From Legionella drozanskii LLAP-1 (GTDB taxonomy: Bacteria; Pseudomonadota; Gammaproteobacteria; Legionellales; Legionellaceae), in assembly GCF_001467585.1 (NCBI RefSeq), contig NZ_LNXY01000003.1, positions 248,001 through 312,000 of the forward strand: DNA of 64,000 nucleotides, in the 5' to 3' direction. Shown here one piece after another: positions 19,347 through 29,250 of the stretch. A program made the position numbers and the translations under genes. The notes under the pieces were generated by a model. It saw only the letters and a list, made by a program, of their open reading frames with translations, was not told the origin of the DNA and searched no databases. The first letter of the stretch is position 1, and each line of letters opens with the position of its first letter.

Positions 19347-20642
19347 CTATTTCGCAGCCTCTAAACGTTCTTTCCTTAGTGCTCTACGCAATAGCTGCGT
19401 ATAAATAGGTTCATTGCGCGCTAATTGCATAACGGTAGTAGAAGTCAAACAAGACACCATTAATGGCAAAATCAAAGAATAGTTTTGGGTCATCTCAACC
19501 ACCAAAACAATACCCGTAATCGGTGCTCGCACCGCTGCGGCAAATAAAGCGCCCATACTTGCCACTGCAAACATACCAGGATGAAGCGTTACATCTGGCA
19601 TTAAATCTTGTAATAAATGCGACACGGCCGTACCAAATAAGGCTCCTAAGGCCAACATCGGGGCAAAAATACCACCGGGAACATTGGTTGAATAACAGAT
19701 CATAGTCGTAAAAAAACGAACCACTAAAATAAGAGTGAGTATTGATACACTCGGGGTAAGCGTTAGAGCTTGGTTGATAATATGATAGCCACCGCCGACG
19801 AAATCAGGTTGAAGATAAGCAAGAAGTCCTACTCCAGCACCCACAATTAATATGTAGGTCATCCGTAATCCGTAGGTCATTTTATCAGTGAGTTTTAAAC
19901 TCAGCATCAAGGTATGATTGAATAACAAACCAACAAAACCCACCATAATTCCCAAAATAAAAAAGAGCCATAAGGATCTAAGGCTCGGCAACTCAAAAAC
20001 ATTCATCTGAATGTCTGCTTGTGCCCCGATAAAATAATTCAAGGTAATCGTAGCCATCACACAAGAAATGGCCACCATTTTAAAGTTAGTGAAGGTGAAG
20101 TTAAATTCATTGCGCAGCTCTTCAACTACGAAAAGCACTCCTGCTAAAGGCGCATTGAATGCCGTAGCAAGACCGGCGGCCGCACCTGCCATGATTAGGG
20201 TGTCTCGTCTTTCTTGGGAAAAATGAAGCAACTCTCCAAACATATCGCCAAGATTACCACCCATTTGAATCGTCGGACCCTCTCGACCAAGCACTAATTT
20301 TCCTGAGATTGCCAGAATACCTGCAATAAATTTAACTGGTATTAAACGCCGCCAAAAAATAGGTCTTTCATGCAATAAAGCTCCTTCAATTTCTTGTACC
20401 CCGCTTCCTGAGGCTTCAGGGGAAATATGTCGCACCATGAGCCAAGCAATAAAAACAAAAATCATAGAAATTAAAACAGAAGCTAATACAACAGAACCAC
20501 CTTTGGTTTGAACAAAAGTAAGCACTTGCTGAATGAACTCATCTAAATGTAAAATGGCAATTTGAAAAAAAGAGCCCACTATCCCTGTGGTTATACCTAA
20601 GAGAATTGATACTCCATAGACCATCAATAATTTATCGCGCAT
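19347..20642 (-). CDS. clcA: ClC-family chloride channel/H+-Cl- exchanger
   Basis: 431 residues with about ten hydrophobic helices. Ion-binding motifs present: GSGVQEIEGA, GREGPTIQMGG (gating glutamate) and GGIFAPMLALGALFG; the proton-path glutamate appears in VVEELRNEF. By family it exchanges chloride for protons, for example in acid resistance. It begins four bases after the trpE(G) stop and is probably co-transcribed with it. Confidence 0.92.
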   Translation of the reverse strand: MRDKLLMVYGVSILLGITTGIVGSFFQIAILHLDEFIQQVLTFVQTKGGSVVLASVLISMIFVFIAWLMVRHISPEASGSGVQEIEGALLHERPIFWRRLIPVKFIAGILAISGKLVLGREGPTIQMGGNLGDMFGELLHFSQERRDTLIMAGAAAGLATAFNAPLAGVLFVVEELRNEFNFTFTNFKMVAISCVMATITLNYFIGAQADIQMNVFELPSLRSLWLFFILGIMVGFVGLLFNHTLMLSLKLTDKMTYGLRMTYILIVGAGVGLLAYLQPDFVGGGYHIINQALTLTPSVSILTLILVVRFFTTMICYSTNVPGGIFAPMLALGALFGTAVSHLLQDLMPDVTLHPGMFAVASMGALFAAAVRAPITGIVLVVEMTQNYSLILPLMVSCLTSTTVMQLARNEPIYTQLLRRALRKERLEAAK

Positions 20643-20646
20643 TTAC

Positions 20647-22776
20647 TCAAATCATTCCCATTAAATTAGAAATAATCCGCAATCCTGCTTGGTTAGGCAG
20701 CGAAAGAATTGTTTCAGGATGAAATTGTACTGCATAAACCGGTAGGGTCTTATGTTCTACAGCCATTACAATACCATCTTGGCTTAAAGCCGTCACTTTT
20801 AACTCCTCCGGCACTTCTGCTGTACGCGCATAGAGCGAATGATAGCGGCCTGCTGTAAATGATTGCCCCAGACCAGCAAACAAACCGGACTCCTCGTTAA
20901 CCTCAATTTCGGAAGCCTTACCATGCATCGGGTAAGTTAATATATCCAAGACACCGCCAAAATATTCCACAATACCTTGCAAGCCAAGGCATACACCAAA
21001 TAGAGGAATCTTCTTCTTCAGAACCGCTTCAATCGTTTTTGCAAGCTTAAAATCAACTGGCCGCCCAGGCCCCGGTGAAAGCAGGACTAAGTCAAAGGAT
21101 TGCTCTTGTAAATAATCCAGGGCATATTCGCTACGAATAGTGACTACCTGGGCTCCTGTTTGTCGCACATAATTGGCTAAGGTATGGACAAATGAATCTT
21201 GATGATCAACCAGGAGTACTTTTTTACCTGCACCTTGTTGCGGTAGGGAATTTATTAAACCAGGTTTCAAATTTGGTTTTTGCAAAATATCCAAAAATGC
21301 CGAGGCTTTCAAACGGGTTTCCTGTTCTTCAGCTTGCGGCTGAGAATCAAAAAGTAAGGTTGCGCCCACGCGTATTTCAGCTATGCCCTGTTGAATACGT
21401 ATCGTTCTCAAAACAAGTCCAGTGTTTAAGTTGCCGTTGAAACCAAACCAACCGACTGCACCGGCGTACCATTTCCGCGGTGATTTCTCATGTTTTTCAA
21501 TAAAATTCATGGCCCATAATTTCGGTGCACCTGTGACTGTCACAACCCACATATGTGTTAAAAACGCATCGACAGCATCAAACTCCTCCCGCAAAGTCCC
21601 CTCAACATGGTCGACGGTATGAATCAAGCGTGAATACATTTCAATTTGGCGACGCCCAACCACTCGCACAGACCCTGCTTCACAAATGCGGGATTTATCG
21701 TTGCGATCTACGTCCGTACACATCGTTAATTCCGATGCTTCTTTTTCAGAATCCAATAAAAGCTGAATATTATGCGCATCTTCAATGGCATCAGTTCCGC
21801 GTTTAATCGTCCCTGAAATAGGACAGGTCTCCACCCGCTTACCTTGCACACGAACATACATTTCTGGTGACGCACCAACAAGATATTCATCTTCCCCAAG
21901 GTTAATGAAAAATCCATAGGGCGAAGGGTTGACTTCCCTCATTCGGCGAAAAATTGCCGAAGGCTGTTCTGAGCATGCTGCATAAAATGTTTGGCTAGGT
22001 ACTACCTCAAATAAATCGCCGCAGGCAAAACGCTGTTTAGCTAAATCAACGAGGGCTGCGTATTCCCCTGGTTCATGATCGCAAGATTTTGTCGGTTTAT
22101 GCGTGGGTTTATAGGTATTAAATTCGCCATCTCGCGGCAGAGATTGAGTTGATTTACCTTGGAATTGAAAATTATAACGTCTAATAAAAGCAACTTCTTT
22201 GCGATGGTTTACCACATAGATTTCATCGGGAAGGTATAAAACCATTTCGCGCTGCTCTAATGAACGTTCTTTGTGCCGGGTTAAACTCTCAAACTGAAAA
22301 ATTAAATCGTAACCAAAGGCGCCATAAAAACCCAAATAAGATTCATCTGATTTAAAAAAACCAAGTAAAGAGCGCAAAAGAGTGAAAACCGAAGGCTGGC
22401 GACTGCGTTCTTCTTCACTAAAAATCTGTTGCGCGGGCTTTACTTCGATCTGACACAAGCGATCCGATTGTTCTTTTATAATTAAATCACTAGATCCTTG
22501 CAATAAGGGAAAAATAATTGCTAATAAAACTTCCCCGCGCTGATTTAATGCTTGAATATGAATTTCTTTAGCTTTGCAAACCAAAGCCAAAGGGGGATTA
22601 TAAAAACCAATATCCCAGCAAGTATAACGTCCGGGGTATTCAAAACTTGAAGCGAATAATGCTCCTCGATGAGTATCGAGTCGTTCAAGTAGCGGCTCAA
22701 TAGCATTCTCATAGACCAAATCATGTTGCACATATTCAATATGAACGCCACCCGAGGTTTTAACCTGCTGTAACAT
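20647..22776 (-). CDS. trpE(G): Fused anthranilate synthase TrpE(G)
   Basis: About 709 residues. TrpE-type chorismate-binding domain (CPISGTIKRG, TMCTDVDRNDKSRICE, GAVGWFGFNGN) fused through a short linker to a TrpG glutamine amidotransferase (LLVDHQDSFVHTLANY, nucleophile in FGVCLGLQGI, catalytic His-Glu in VQFHPETI). It makes anthranilate from chorismate and glutamine, the first step to tryptophan. The fusion resembles the rhizobial TrpE(G) type, not separate subunits. ATG at 22776 (a GTG lies three codons upstream). No trp leader peptide or attenuator is visible in the 170 bases upstream. Confidence 0.93.
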   Translation of the reverse strand: MLQQVKTSGGVHIEYVQHDLVYENAIEPLLERLDTHRGALFASSFEYPGRYTCWDIGFYNPPLALVCKAKEIHIQALNQRGEVLLAIIFPLLQGSSDLIIKEQSDRLCQIEVKPAQQIFSEEERSRQPSVFTLLRSLLGFFKSDESYLGFYGAFGYDLIFQFESLTRHKERSLEQREMVLYLPDEIYVVNHRKEVAFIRRYNFQFQGKSTQSLPRDGEFNTYKPTHKPTKSCDHEPGEYAALVDLAKQRFACGDLFEVVPSQTFYAACSEQPSAIFRRMREVNPSPYGFFINLGEDEYLVGASPEMYVRVQGKRVETCPISGTIKRGTDAIEDAHNIQLLLDSEKEASELTMCTDVDRNDKSRICEAGSVRVVGRRQIEMYSRLIHTVDHVEGTLREEFDAVDAFLTHMWVVTVTGAPKLWAMNFIEKHEKSPRKWYAGAVGWFGFNGNLNTGLVLRTIRIQQGIAEIRVGATLLFDSQPQAEEQETRLKASAFLDILQKPNLKPGLINSLPQQGAGKKVLLVDHQDSFVHTLANYVRQTGAQVVTIRSEYALDYLQEQSFDLVLLSPGPGRPVDFKLAKTIEAVLKKKIPLFGVCLGLQGIVEYFGGVLDILTYPMHGKASEIEVNEESGLFAGLGQSFTAGRYHSLYARTAEVPEELKVTALSQDGIVMAVEHKTLPVYAVQFHPETILSLPNQAGLRIISNLMGMI

Positions 22777-22862
22777 CAATAACACTCAAGAAAAAAGGAC
22801 ATTTATTCATTCTACTTTAAAACTAATGCACTGCAAGCGGCTTTCTTTTCAAATTCCAAGCG

Positions 22863-22904
22863 CTTAAGTTTTCCTTAAGAAACCTCTAAGTTTCCCTTAA
22901 GAAT
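22863..22904 (+). promoter_or_regulatory. Tandem PmrA-box-like repeats before the ankyrin gene
   Basis: CTTAAGTTT-N2-CTTAAGAAA (22863-22882) resembles the Legionella PmrA box (cTTAATatT-N2-cTTAATatT, recalled from the literature). A second, degenerate copy, TCTAAGTTT-N2-CTTAAGAAT, ends at 22904. A possible -10 (TAAGAT, 22912-22917) follows. PmrA control is inference. Confidence 0.45.
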
Positions 22905-22944
22905 CCTTTGCTAAGATGTAGTTTTATTTGATAAAGAAATCGTT

Positions 22945-24666
22945 ATGGTTCAGTCACTTGATAACTTAGAGAAGAAAATTGATGCTCGACTAGAACGCTT
23001 GCATAAAACTCGCGCCGCGAACGGGCTTTTTGAAAATCAAGCTGAATCCATTGTATTCCATTATTATCTCAAGCAACTAGCCGAGCATCAAATCAGCATT
23101 AAACAACATGATTTGGTTCATCGAATAGAACTATCAGGTCTAGTTGCGATAAAAGTAGCGATAAGATTGGATGAATTAGAGCCTGTTCTCAAAATTGCAA
23201 TTCGTGAAAATGATAAGGAGCTTTTAGAAGCACTCACGGAAAGAGTGCCTAATATTGTTGACCTTGAATTTAAGCAAAGCAAAAAAACTGCGCTAATTAT
23301 AGCCGCAGAACAAAATAAATCGGCTCTTGTTGAACTACTTATTGCTGCCAAAAATTTCGACCCCCACTCTGCTTCTGCTCGAAAAGCATTCACTGCGGCT
23401 GTTATTAGCGGTAGTTTTGATACTATTAAACTATTACTACAGGCAGGAGTAGTTCCCTCTCAGGCTGACTTCCAGAAAGCTTGTTCTCAAGGAAAGTTAG
23501 ATATTGCCAAAGAGTTAATTGCAGCAAGCGAGAAAGCCTTTGATTACGATACCGCCTTACTATTTGCCGTCTCAGCGGGAAATTTGCCAGCCGTAGAATT
23601 TCTAGTGAATGAAAAAGGAGCTGACGTAAATTACGTTGAACCTCCTATCTCAGCTAAAGCAACTTTAATGACTCCTCTTATACTAGCAATTGACTATAAG
23701 CATCCCCAAATAGCCCGATTTTTAATCGAAAAGGGCGCTATAAGGCAGCAAGCAGTGGATGCCTTAAGCATAAGTGAACTGAGTTTTGCAGCTTTCATTG
23801 GTGACCCAGTCGAAGCATTTATACCAGTGAAATATAATGCAGAAGAAATTGAAACGTTTAGAGCTAAATTTGGTTTAACTACAGCCCTTAAATCATCCTC
23901 AAAAAGAAAAAACATTGAACCACATCCAGATTTAAATGTTCAAGACCGACTGGGTTATACCCCACTCCTACGTGCTGTTCAAAATGGCGACCTACAAAAT
24001 ATCACCCAATTAATACAAGCTGGTGCTGATGTTAATGTTCGATCTAATGATGGTCACGTCGCTCTTATCGATGCCGTCATTCAAAATAATGCAGACGCAG
24101 TAGAAGCTTTACTGCAAGTATCTGGCATCGATATTAATGTTTGCGAAAAACAGGGGGCCTACCGCTCTGCCAGAGAAATTGCCGTTCAAAATACTAATCA
24201 GGCGATAGTTCAAGCACTTGACCAGTTTGTAGTTGAGCGCAGCGTAGAATTTTTAAAAGAGAACAGATTGTATGAGTTAAATAGCATCATGGATAATTAT
24301 CACCATACACGCAGGGAACAAAAAGATGAATATGGTGACACTAAAGAATATTTGTATCTCAATGTCTTAGGTCTATTTCAAAAAAGCTATAAGCAAAAAA
24401 TGACAGCACTTGCGGATTTAAAGAGAGTATTAAGAGGAGAATATTTTGATGCAGAGGGAAAACCCATCGATTTAATCGCTCATTTATCGACTCTAAGAAA
24501 CGGACGCTTAGGAAACGACTTGAGATCATTTATCAAACAAGGCCATGCCGATTGTATCGTTGATCAACCGGTTACTACAGTTACCGAATTTGTTTATGCC
24601 TTACAAGCAAAAATCCAAGCAGCTTGTATTTCGGGCCAGAAATTCGATAGAGTCGCAACAGTCTAG
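22945..24666 (+). CDS. Ankyrin-repeat protein, candidate Dot/Icm effector
   Basis: 573 residues. No signal peptide; mostly alpha-helical. Ankyrin repeats run from about residue 80 to 430, clearest as KTALIIAAEQNKSALVELLI, TPLILAIDYKHPQIARFLIE, TPLLRAVQNGDLQNITQLIQ and VALIDAVIQNNADAVEALLQ with GADVNVRSN turns. The C-terminal 140 residues are helical and unassigned. Ankyrin proteins are a common class of Legionella translocated effectors, and the upstream PmrA-like repeats support this. No clear acidic E-block at the C-terminus. Host target unknown. Confidence 0.82.
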   Translation: MVQSLDNLEKKIDARLERLHKTRAANGLFENQAESIVFHYYLKQLAEHQISIKQHDLVHRIELSGLVAIKVAIRLDELEPVLKIAIRENDKELLEALTERVPNIVDLEFKQSKKTALIIAAEQNKSALVELLIAAKNFDPHSASARKAFTAAVISGSFDTIKLLLQAGVVPSQADFQKACSQGKLDIAKELIAASEKAFDYDTALLFAVSAGNLPAVEFLVNEKGADVNYVEPPISAKATLMTPLILAIDYKHPQIARFLIEKGAIRQQAVDALSISELSFAAFIGDPVEAFIPVKYNAEEIETFRAKFGLTTALKSSSKRKNIEPHPDLNVQDRLGYTPLLRAVQNGDLQNITQLIQAGADVNVRSNDGHVALIDAVIQNNADAVEALLQVSGIDINVCEKQGAYRSAREIAVQNTNQAIVQALDQFVVERSVEFLKENRLYELNSIMDNYHHTRREQKDEYGDTKEYLYLNVLGLFQKSYKQKMTALADLKRVLRGEYFDAEGKPIDLIAHLSTLRNGRLGNDLRSFIKQGHADCIVDQPVTTVTEFVYALQAKIQAACISGQKFDRVATV

Positions 24667-24683
24667 TTTTTTATTTAGAATGC

Positions 24684-24705
24684 CCCCTGTGGTCAAGCCA
24701 CGGGG
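24684..24705. repeat. Small palindromic repeat
   Basis: CCCC-T-GTGG-TCAAG-CCAC-GGGG: eight paired bases with one bulge around TCAAG, in the ankyrin-gatC spacer. It looks like a dispersed REP-type unit; no T-tract follows. Confidence 0.4.
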
Positions 24706-24795
24706 ATTCGCCAAACCTTAGATAAATATCGGAAAATAATTCCCCAGGTATACAATGCAAGGTATACTTTTTCCTTAATTATTTTGGAATTCATT

Positions 24796-25098
24796 ATGTC
24801 ATTCAACGAACAAGACTTAAAAAAGATAGAACAATTAGCCTACCTAGATAGCGAATCCGATGAGCATAGCCAATTAGCAGAAGAAGTTCATGCAATCATG
24901 GATTTTGTGGAGCAATTACGTAAAGTAGACACCAGCAAGACTACGCCCCTGTTTCACCCCTCTGAGCTGCAGCAGCGTTTCAGAGCGGACGAAGTAACTG
25001 AAGAAAATTGTCAAGCACAGTTGGCAGCTCTTGCTCCGCTTTTCGAAAACGAACTCTATCAAGTTCCCAAGGTTATCGATTCTGATTCAGGACAATAA
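24796..25098 (+). CDS. gatC: Asp-tRNA(Asn)/Glu-tRNA(Gln) amidotransferase subunit C
   Basis: 100 residues from the ATG at 24796. GatC signature: [16 protein letters not shown] near the N-terminus, then [19 protein letters not shown] and FRADEV. It stabilises GatA-GatB. First gene of gatC-gatA-gatB. An in-frame TTG four codons earlier is unlikely to be used. Confidence 0.94.
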   Translation: MSFNEQDLKKIEQLAYLDSESDEHSQLAEEVHAIMDFVEQLRKVDTSKTTPLFHPSELQQRFRADEVTEENCQAQLAALAPLFENELYQVPKVIDSDSGQ

Positions 25099-25102
25099 AC
25101 CT

Positions 25103-26557
25103 ATGCACAAGCTCTCTTTATCTGAATTACTCCATTCGCTGCGGCAGCGGGAATTTTCAAGTATAGAATTAACTAAACACTACCTTAATCGTATTCAACA
25201 ACATCAGACACTGAATGCGTTTATTAGTGTAATCGATGAAGAACAGGCATTCAGCGCCGCTAAAGAAGCGGATAAATTGCTCCAAACAGGGCAAGCAAAA
25301 TCTTTAACGGGCCTACCGATGGCCCATAAAGATATTTTTTGCACCAAAGAGTTAGCCACCACTTGCGGCTCAAAAATGCTTGAAAATTATTATTCTCCTT
25401 ATCAAGCAACAGCCGTTACTCGTTTAGCAGAACAAGGAGTAATCTTATTGGGTAAAACCAATATGGATGAATTTGCGATGGGCTCAGCTAATGAAAACAG
25501 TTATTTTGGGCCTGTCAAAAATCCCTGGGATGAAAAACGAGTTTCCGGCGGATCTTCTGGTGGTTCTGCTGCGGCAGTAGCGGCTGGTCTAGTTCCTTTT
25601 GCAACCGGTACCGATACCGGAGGCTCTATAAGACAACCCGCCGCATTTTGTGGAATTTCAGGGATAAAACCCACCTATGGCTTGGTGTCTCGCTTTGGTA
25701 TGATTGCCTTTGCTTCGAGCCTTGATCAAGGTGGTCCCTTGGCTAGATCTGCAGAAGATTTAGCTCTGATCTTACAAGCCATGATAGGATTTGATCCCAA
25801 GGATTCGACTTCAGTTGATCAGCCTATTCCTAATTATTCAGCCTCTTTAAATCGCTCAATTAAAGGTTTACGTATTGGCTTGCCTTCTTGTTTTTTTCAA
25901 AAAGAAGTGGATAACGATATTCAACAAGCCCTTTATGCAGCTGTAAAAATTTTCCAGCAGGAAGGTGCTGAAATAATCGAACTTGACTTAAAACTGCAAG
26001 CTCTATGGGTACCCTGCTACTATGTCATTGCTTGTGCGGAGGCTTCATCAAATTTATCGCGTTATGACGGCGTACGTTTTGGTTATCGCAGTACAAAAGG
26101 GAGCAGCTTACACGAACAAATTATCAATACACGCACCGAAGGATTTGGCCTCGAAGTCAAACGTCGTATCCTAACCGGCACACATGTGCTTTCCGCTGGT
26201 TATTTTGACGATTACTACCTACAAGCGTTAAAAATTCGACGGTTAATCCAAAATGAACTGCAAGACTACTTAAACCAAGTGGATATTATTTTAGGTCCCA
26301 CTACCCCGACTTGCGCGTTCAAACTAGGGGAGAAAATAGCGGACCCAATCCAAAATTATTTAGCCGATGTATTTACCGTGGCTGCAAACTTGGCGGGAAT
26401 ACCTGCACTGTCTATTCCTGCAGGATTTAGTCAAGGATTGCCTATTGGCATGCAGTTAATTGGCAAACATTTCAGCGAAGCACTATTGCTTAATTGTGCT
26501 CACCATTATCAACAATGTACTGACTGGCACCAAGCCAGACCGACCTTCGAAAGGTGA
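25103..26557 (+). CDS. gatA: Asp-tRNA(Asn)/Glu-tRNA(Gln) amidotransferase subunit A
   Basis: 484 residues. Amidase-signature enzyme that releases ammonia from glutamine. Catalytic Ser-cisSer-Lys: Lys in [10 protein letters not shown], and the Gly/Ser-rich stretch [16 protein letters not shown] followed by [13 protein letters not shown]. The ATG at 25103, four bases after the gatC stop, matches the family N-terminus; a longer frame would start inside gatC. AGGAC lies upstream. Confidence 0.97.
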   Translation: MHKLSLSELLHSLRQREFSSIELTKHYLNRIQQHQTLNAFISVIDEEQAFSAAKEADKLLQTGQAKSLTGLPMAHKDIFCTKELATTCGSKMLENYYSPYQATAVTRLAEQGVILLGKTNMDEFAMGSANENSYFGPVKNPWDEKRVSGGSSGGSAAAVAAGLVPFATGTDTGGSIRQPAAFCGISGIKPTYGLVSRFGMIAFASSLDQGGPLARSAEDLALILQAMIGFDPKDSTSVDQPIPNYSASLNRSIKGLRIGLPSCFFQKEVDNDIQQALYAAVKIFQQEGAEIIELDLKLQALWVPCYYVIACAEASSNLSRYDGVRFGYRSTKGSSLHEQIINTRTEGFGLEVKRRILTGTHVLSAGYFDDYYLQALKIRRLIQNELQDYLNQVDIILGPTTPTCAFKLGEKIADPIQNYLADVFTVAANLAGIPALSIPAGFSQGLPIGMQLIGKHFSEALLLNCAHHYQQCTDWHQARPTFER

Positions 26558-26560
26558 TTT

Positions 26561-27988
26561 ATGGCATGGGATACTGTTATTGGTCTTGAAGTTCACGCCC
26601 AATTACGAACAAAATCGAAATTGTTCTCTGGCGCTGCTACTGCTTTCGGCGCAGCACCCAACACACAAACCTGTTTTATTGATGCAGGTCTTCCAGGTGT
26701 TTTACCTGTCCTCAATCAACAAGCAGTACATATGGCCATTCAATTTGGTTTAGCCATTAATGCTACGATCAATAACTATTCCTATTTTGAACGCAAAAAT
26801 TATTTTTATCCCGATTTACCGAAAGGTTATCAAATTAGTCAATTCCAGCGACCTATTGTTGCCAATGGTTATTTGAACATTGAGGTTGAAGGTTCTGAAA
26901 AGCGAGTTGAGATTGTAAGAGCTCATTTAGAAGAAGATGCAGGTAAATCCTTACACGAAGCTCATTCGCAATATACAGGCATTGACCTGAATCGAGCAGG
27001 CACGCCGCTACTTGAGATTGTGACGGCGCCTTGTTTAACTTCAGCAGAAGAAGCAGTCAGTTATCTCAAAGCACTACATCTTTTAGTGCGATTTTTAGGG
27101 ATCTGCGATGGAAATATGCAAGAAGGTTCTTTTCGTTGCGATGTGAATATTTCCCTTAAGCCGCAAGGCTCAGAGAAATTAGGGACTCGCAGTGAAATAA
27201 AAAATCTTAATTCTTTTCGCTTCATTGAGAAAGCGATTCGTTATGAACAAATGAGACATCAGGACCTACTTGAAACCGGACAACCAATTTATCAAGAAAC
27301 ACGATTGTATTGTCCTAACACTAATATGACTCAGCTTCTACGCTCGAAAGAAAATGAAAATGATTACCGCTATTTTCCTGATCCTGATTTATTGCCTATC
27401 CAAATTCACTCGCAGGATTTAGAACAAATTAAACAAGCAATGCCGCCCTTGCCCGAGGCACTCAGAATAACTCTCAGAAAGAATGAAAATTTAAATGAAG
27501 AAGATATCCATTTTATTCTTTCAGCACCCGCAATTTATCAATTTTTTAGCGAGTTAAAACAGCTCACTCAAGCTGACGACAAAATGATTGTGAACTGGCT
27601 TAAAGGAAGTTTTGCCGCAGCGCTCAATGAAGTAAATCTCAGCTTTGAAAATACTCCTGTTTCACCATCAGCATTCGCACCCTTATTAACCCAGCTTGCA
27701 GAACAAAAATTTTCAATGCAAATCGCTAAACAAATTTTTGCCAAGCTATGGGCTGGAGAAGGAACAGTCGATGAAATTATTCAAAAAGAAGGATACCTGC
27801 AAGCGAGCAACAATGTCTTGCTCGAGGGAATCGTACAAGCAATTGTTAATCAATACCCTGAGCAAGCCGCTGATTACCGCGCAGGTAAAGAAAAATTAAT
27901 TGGTTTTTTTGTAGGCCAAGTGATGAAAGAAACTAAAGGGCAGGCTAATCCGGCCCAGATTAATTCTTTATTAAAAAAATATTTATAA
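26561..27988 (+). CDS. gatB: Asp-tRNA(Asn)/Glu-tRNA(Gln) amidotransferase subunit B
   Basis: 475 residues. N-terminal catalytic cradle (VIGLEVHAQLRTKSKLFSG, YPDLPKGYQISQF, HLEEDAGKSLH) and C-terminal helical/YqeY tail (NSLLKKYL). It phosphorylates and amidates misacylated tRNA. Three bases after gatA. The gat operon indicates that Gln-tRNA and/or Asn-tRNA are made by transamidation. Confidence 0.97.
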   Translation: MAWDTVIGLEVHAQLRTKSKLFSGAATAFGAAPNTQTCFIDAGLPGVLPVLNQQAVHMAIQFGLAINATINNYSYFERKNYFYPDLPKGYQISQFQRPIVANGYLNIEVEGSEKRVEIVRAHLEEDAGKSLHEAHSQYTGIDLNRAGTPLLEIVTAPCLTSAEEAVSYLKALHLLVRFLGICDGNMQEGSFRCDVNISLKPQGSEKLGTRSEIKNLNSFRFIEKAIRYEQMRHQDLLETGQPIYQETRLYCPNTNMTQLLRSKENENDYRYFPDPDLLPIQIHSQDLEQIKQAMPPLPEALRITLRKNENLNEEDIHFILSAPAIYQFFSELKQLTQADDKMIVNWLKGSFAAALNEVNLSFENTPVSPSAFAPLLTQLAEQKFSMQIAKQIFAKLWAGEGTVDEIIQKEGYLQASNNVLLEGIVQAIVNQYPEQAADYRAGKEKLIGFFVGQVMKETKGQANPAQINSLLKKYL

Positions 27989-27996
27989 GCGAAAAC

Positions 27997-28040
27997 AAAC
28001 CTGGTGTCGCAAAGCGACAACCAGGTTTCGTCTTTCTTAT
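27997..28040. terminator. Strong terminator between gatB and the L,D-transpeptidase
   Basis: Stem AAACCTGGTGTCGC / GCGACAACCAGGTTT (one bulge) with a 3-base loop, followed by a T-rich run (CTTTCTTATTTTTCTT) on the plus strand. It may serve both convergent genes. Confidence 0.75.
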
Positions 28041-28048
28041 TTTTCTTA

Positions 28049-28606
28049 TTAGTAGGATTTAACAATTACTGTAGAACCTACATTCAAGAAGTCTTGGTTT
28101 AACCATTTTGCAGCACTTGGTAAAACTCGAATGCAACCATGGCTAGCATTATAGTTAGGTACTTCGTAGGCAGCATGGATAGAATAGCCTCCGCTGAAGT
28201 GCATACAGTATGGCATACGTGCACCACCACCTGTTTCAATAGGATAAAGACTTGAAGTACATTCCTCCCCTTTCTTAGAATAAACATGGTAAGTTCCAGT
28301 GACTGTACGACAGCCCCTACCAATATCTTCGCAGAAGTCTTTACCTCCTGATGCACTTCCGGTTTTAACGCGGTTACCTTGTGCATCATAAGCTGCCCAA
28401 GCGGCGGCTTTAGGGTCAAAAATAAATACTTTATTCCCTGTGGCCTCACGCTGTGCTGGGAAACTACCTACGCCCCTATGATCTGAATCAACGCTCATTG
28501 TATAATGCGTATGTCCCGCATCATCTACTATGGGCACTGATCGATCCATTGACGCACAAGATGCTGCTAACACTGACAACGAGCCAATGACTAGTTGCTT
28601 TTTCAT
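28049..28606 (-). CDS. L,D-transpeptidase (YkuD domain) lipoprotein
   Basis: 185 residues. Lipobox-like LAASC at the end of the signal peptide (MKKQLVIGSLSVLAASC). YkuD catalytic motif HAAYEVPNYNASHGCIRV (His...SHGCxR). It forms 3-3 cross-links in peptidoglycan or anchors proteins. RBS GGAGG eight bases upstream. Four further Cys residues sit in the domain (FCEDIGRGCR, ECTSS, PYCMH). Monocistronic. Confidence 0.92.
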   Translation of the reverse strand: MKKQLVIGSLSVLAASCASMDRSVPIVDDAGHTHYTMSVDSDHRGVGSFPAQREATGNKVFIFDPKAAAWAAYDAQGNRVKTGSASGGKDFCEDIGRGCRTVTGTYHVYSKKGEECTSSLYPIETGGGARMPYCMHFSGGYSIHAAYEVPNYNASHGCIRVLPSAAKWLNQDFLNVGSTVIVKSY

Positions 28607-28692
28607 GGGTGTTACCTCCCTCTTTTTTTTTATATTATCGGAAGGTTTTTGAATAAATTTAGGTCTTTTTATAAATTATTTTTACTTTGTGT

Positions 28693-29082
28693 TTATTTTT
28701 TGTCTTTTTCATCGCTTAAAACTTCTTTTTTAAGAGGCTCGGGAAGCATAGCTATTAAGGCTAAAACCAACTGCTCATCGCTACATTCAAAGCATCCGCC
28801 ACGTGCTGGCATTGCATTAAATCCTTCTTCCGTATGCTTAAACAGGCTCTTAATCCCATTTTTGACTCTTGGGGTCCAATCATTTTCATTTCCAACTCTC
28901 GGTGCACCAAGTGGTATTAAAGGTTTCTCTGCATGACAGCTAGAACAGAAATGCTTCACAATTTGCGCTCCTTCATCCTTAGTCCCTTTTATCGATTGAA
29001 GGAACTCTTGCGGATGATGATTAGCAGCTAGAGCAAAAGTAAAAGGCAAAAAACAAACAACAATAAATCCAAGTTTCAGCAT
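28693..29082 (-). CDS. Cytochrome c5-family protein
   Basis: 129 residues. Signal peptide (MLKLGFIVVCFLPFTFALA), one haem site CSSCH, distal Met in NAMPARGGC, and the c5-typical disulphide pair GGCFEC. Small periplasmic electron carrier. RBS AAGGA seven bases upstream. The C-terminal tail is Lys-rich (LSDEKDKK). Confidence 0.92.
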   Translation of the reverse strand: MLKLGFIVVCFLPFTFALAANHHPQEFLQSIKGTKDEGAQIVKHFCSSCHAEKPLIPLGAPRVGNENDWTPRVKNGIKSLFKHTEEGFNAMPARGGCFECSDEQLVLALIAMLPEPLKKEVLSDEKDKK

Positions 29083-29250
29083 ACATTGATCCTTTACATC
29101 TCAGTTTGGTGGGCAATTATAAATTTTATTTCCATTTTTAGAAAATGCGTAATTACGGCTAAACCGAAACTTGACGATAGTTCTTAATCAATTTACTCTG
29201 TTCCAAAATCAGCAAGATTATCAAAAGGAGAATAGATTGAGGTTTAGTCT

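Noticed and set aside
22777-22944. Trp leader peptide and attenuator
   Set aside because: No short frame with Trp codons and no terminator/antiterminator pair on the minus strand.
25031-25102. Longer N-terminus for GatA
   Set aside because: It would overlap the end of gatC; the family N-terminus begins at 25103.
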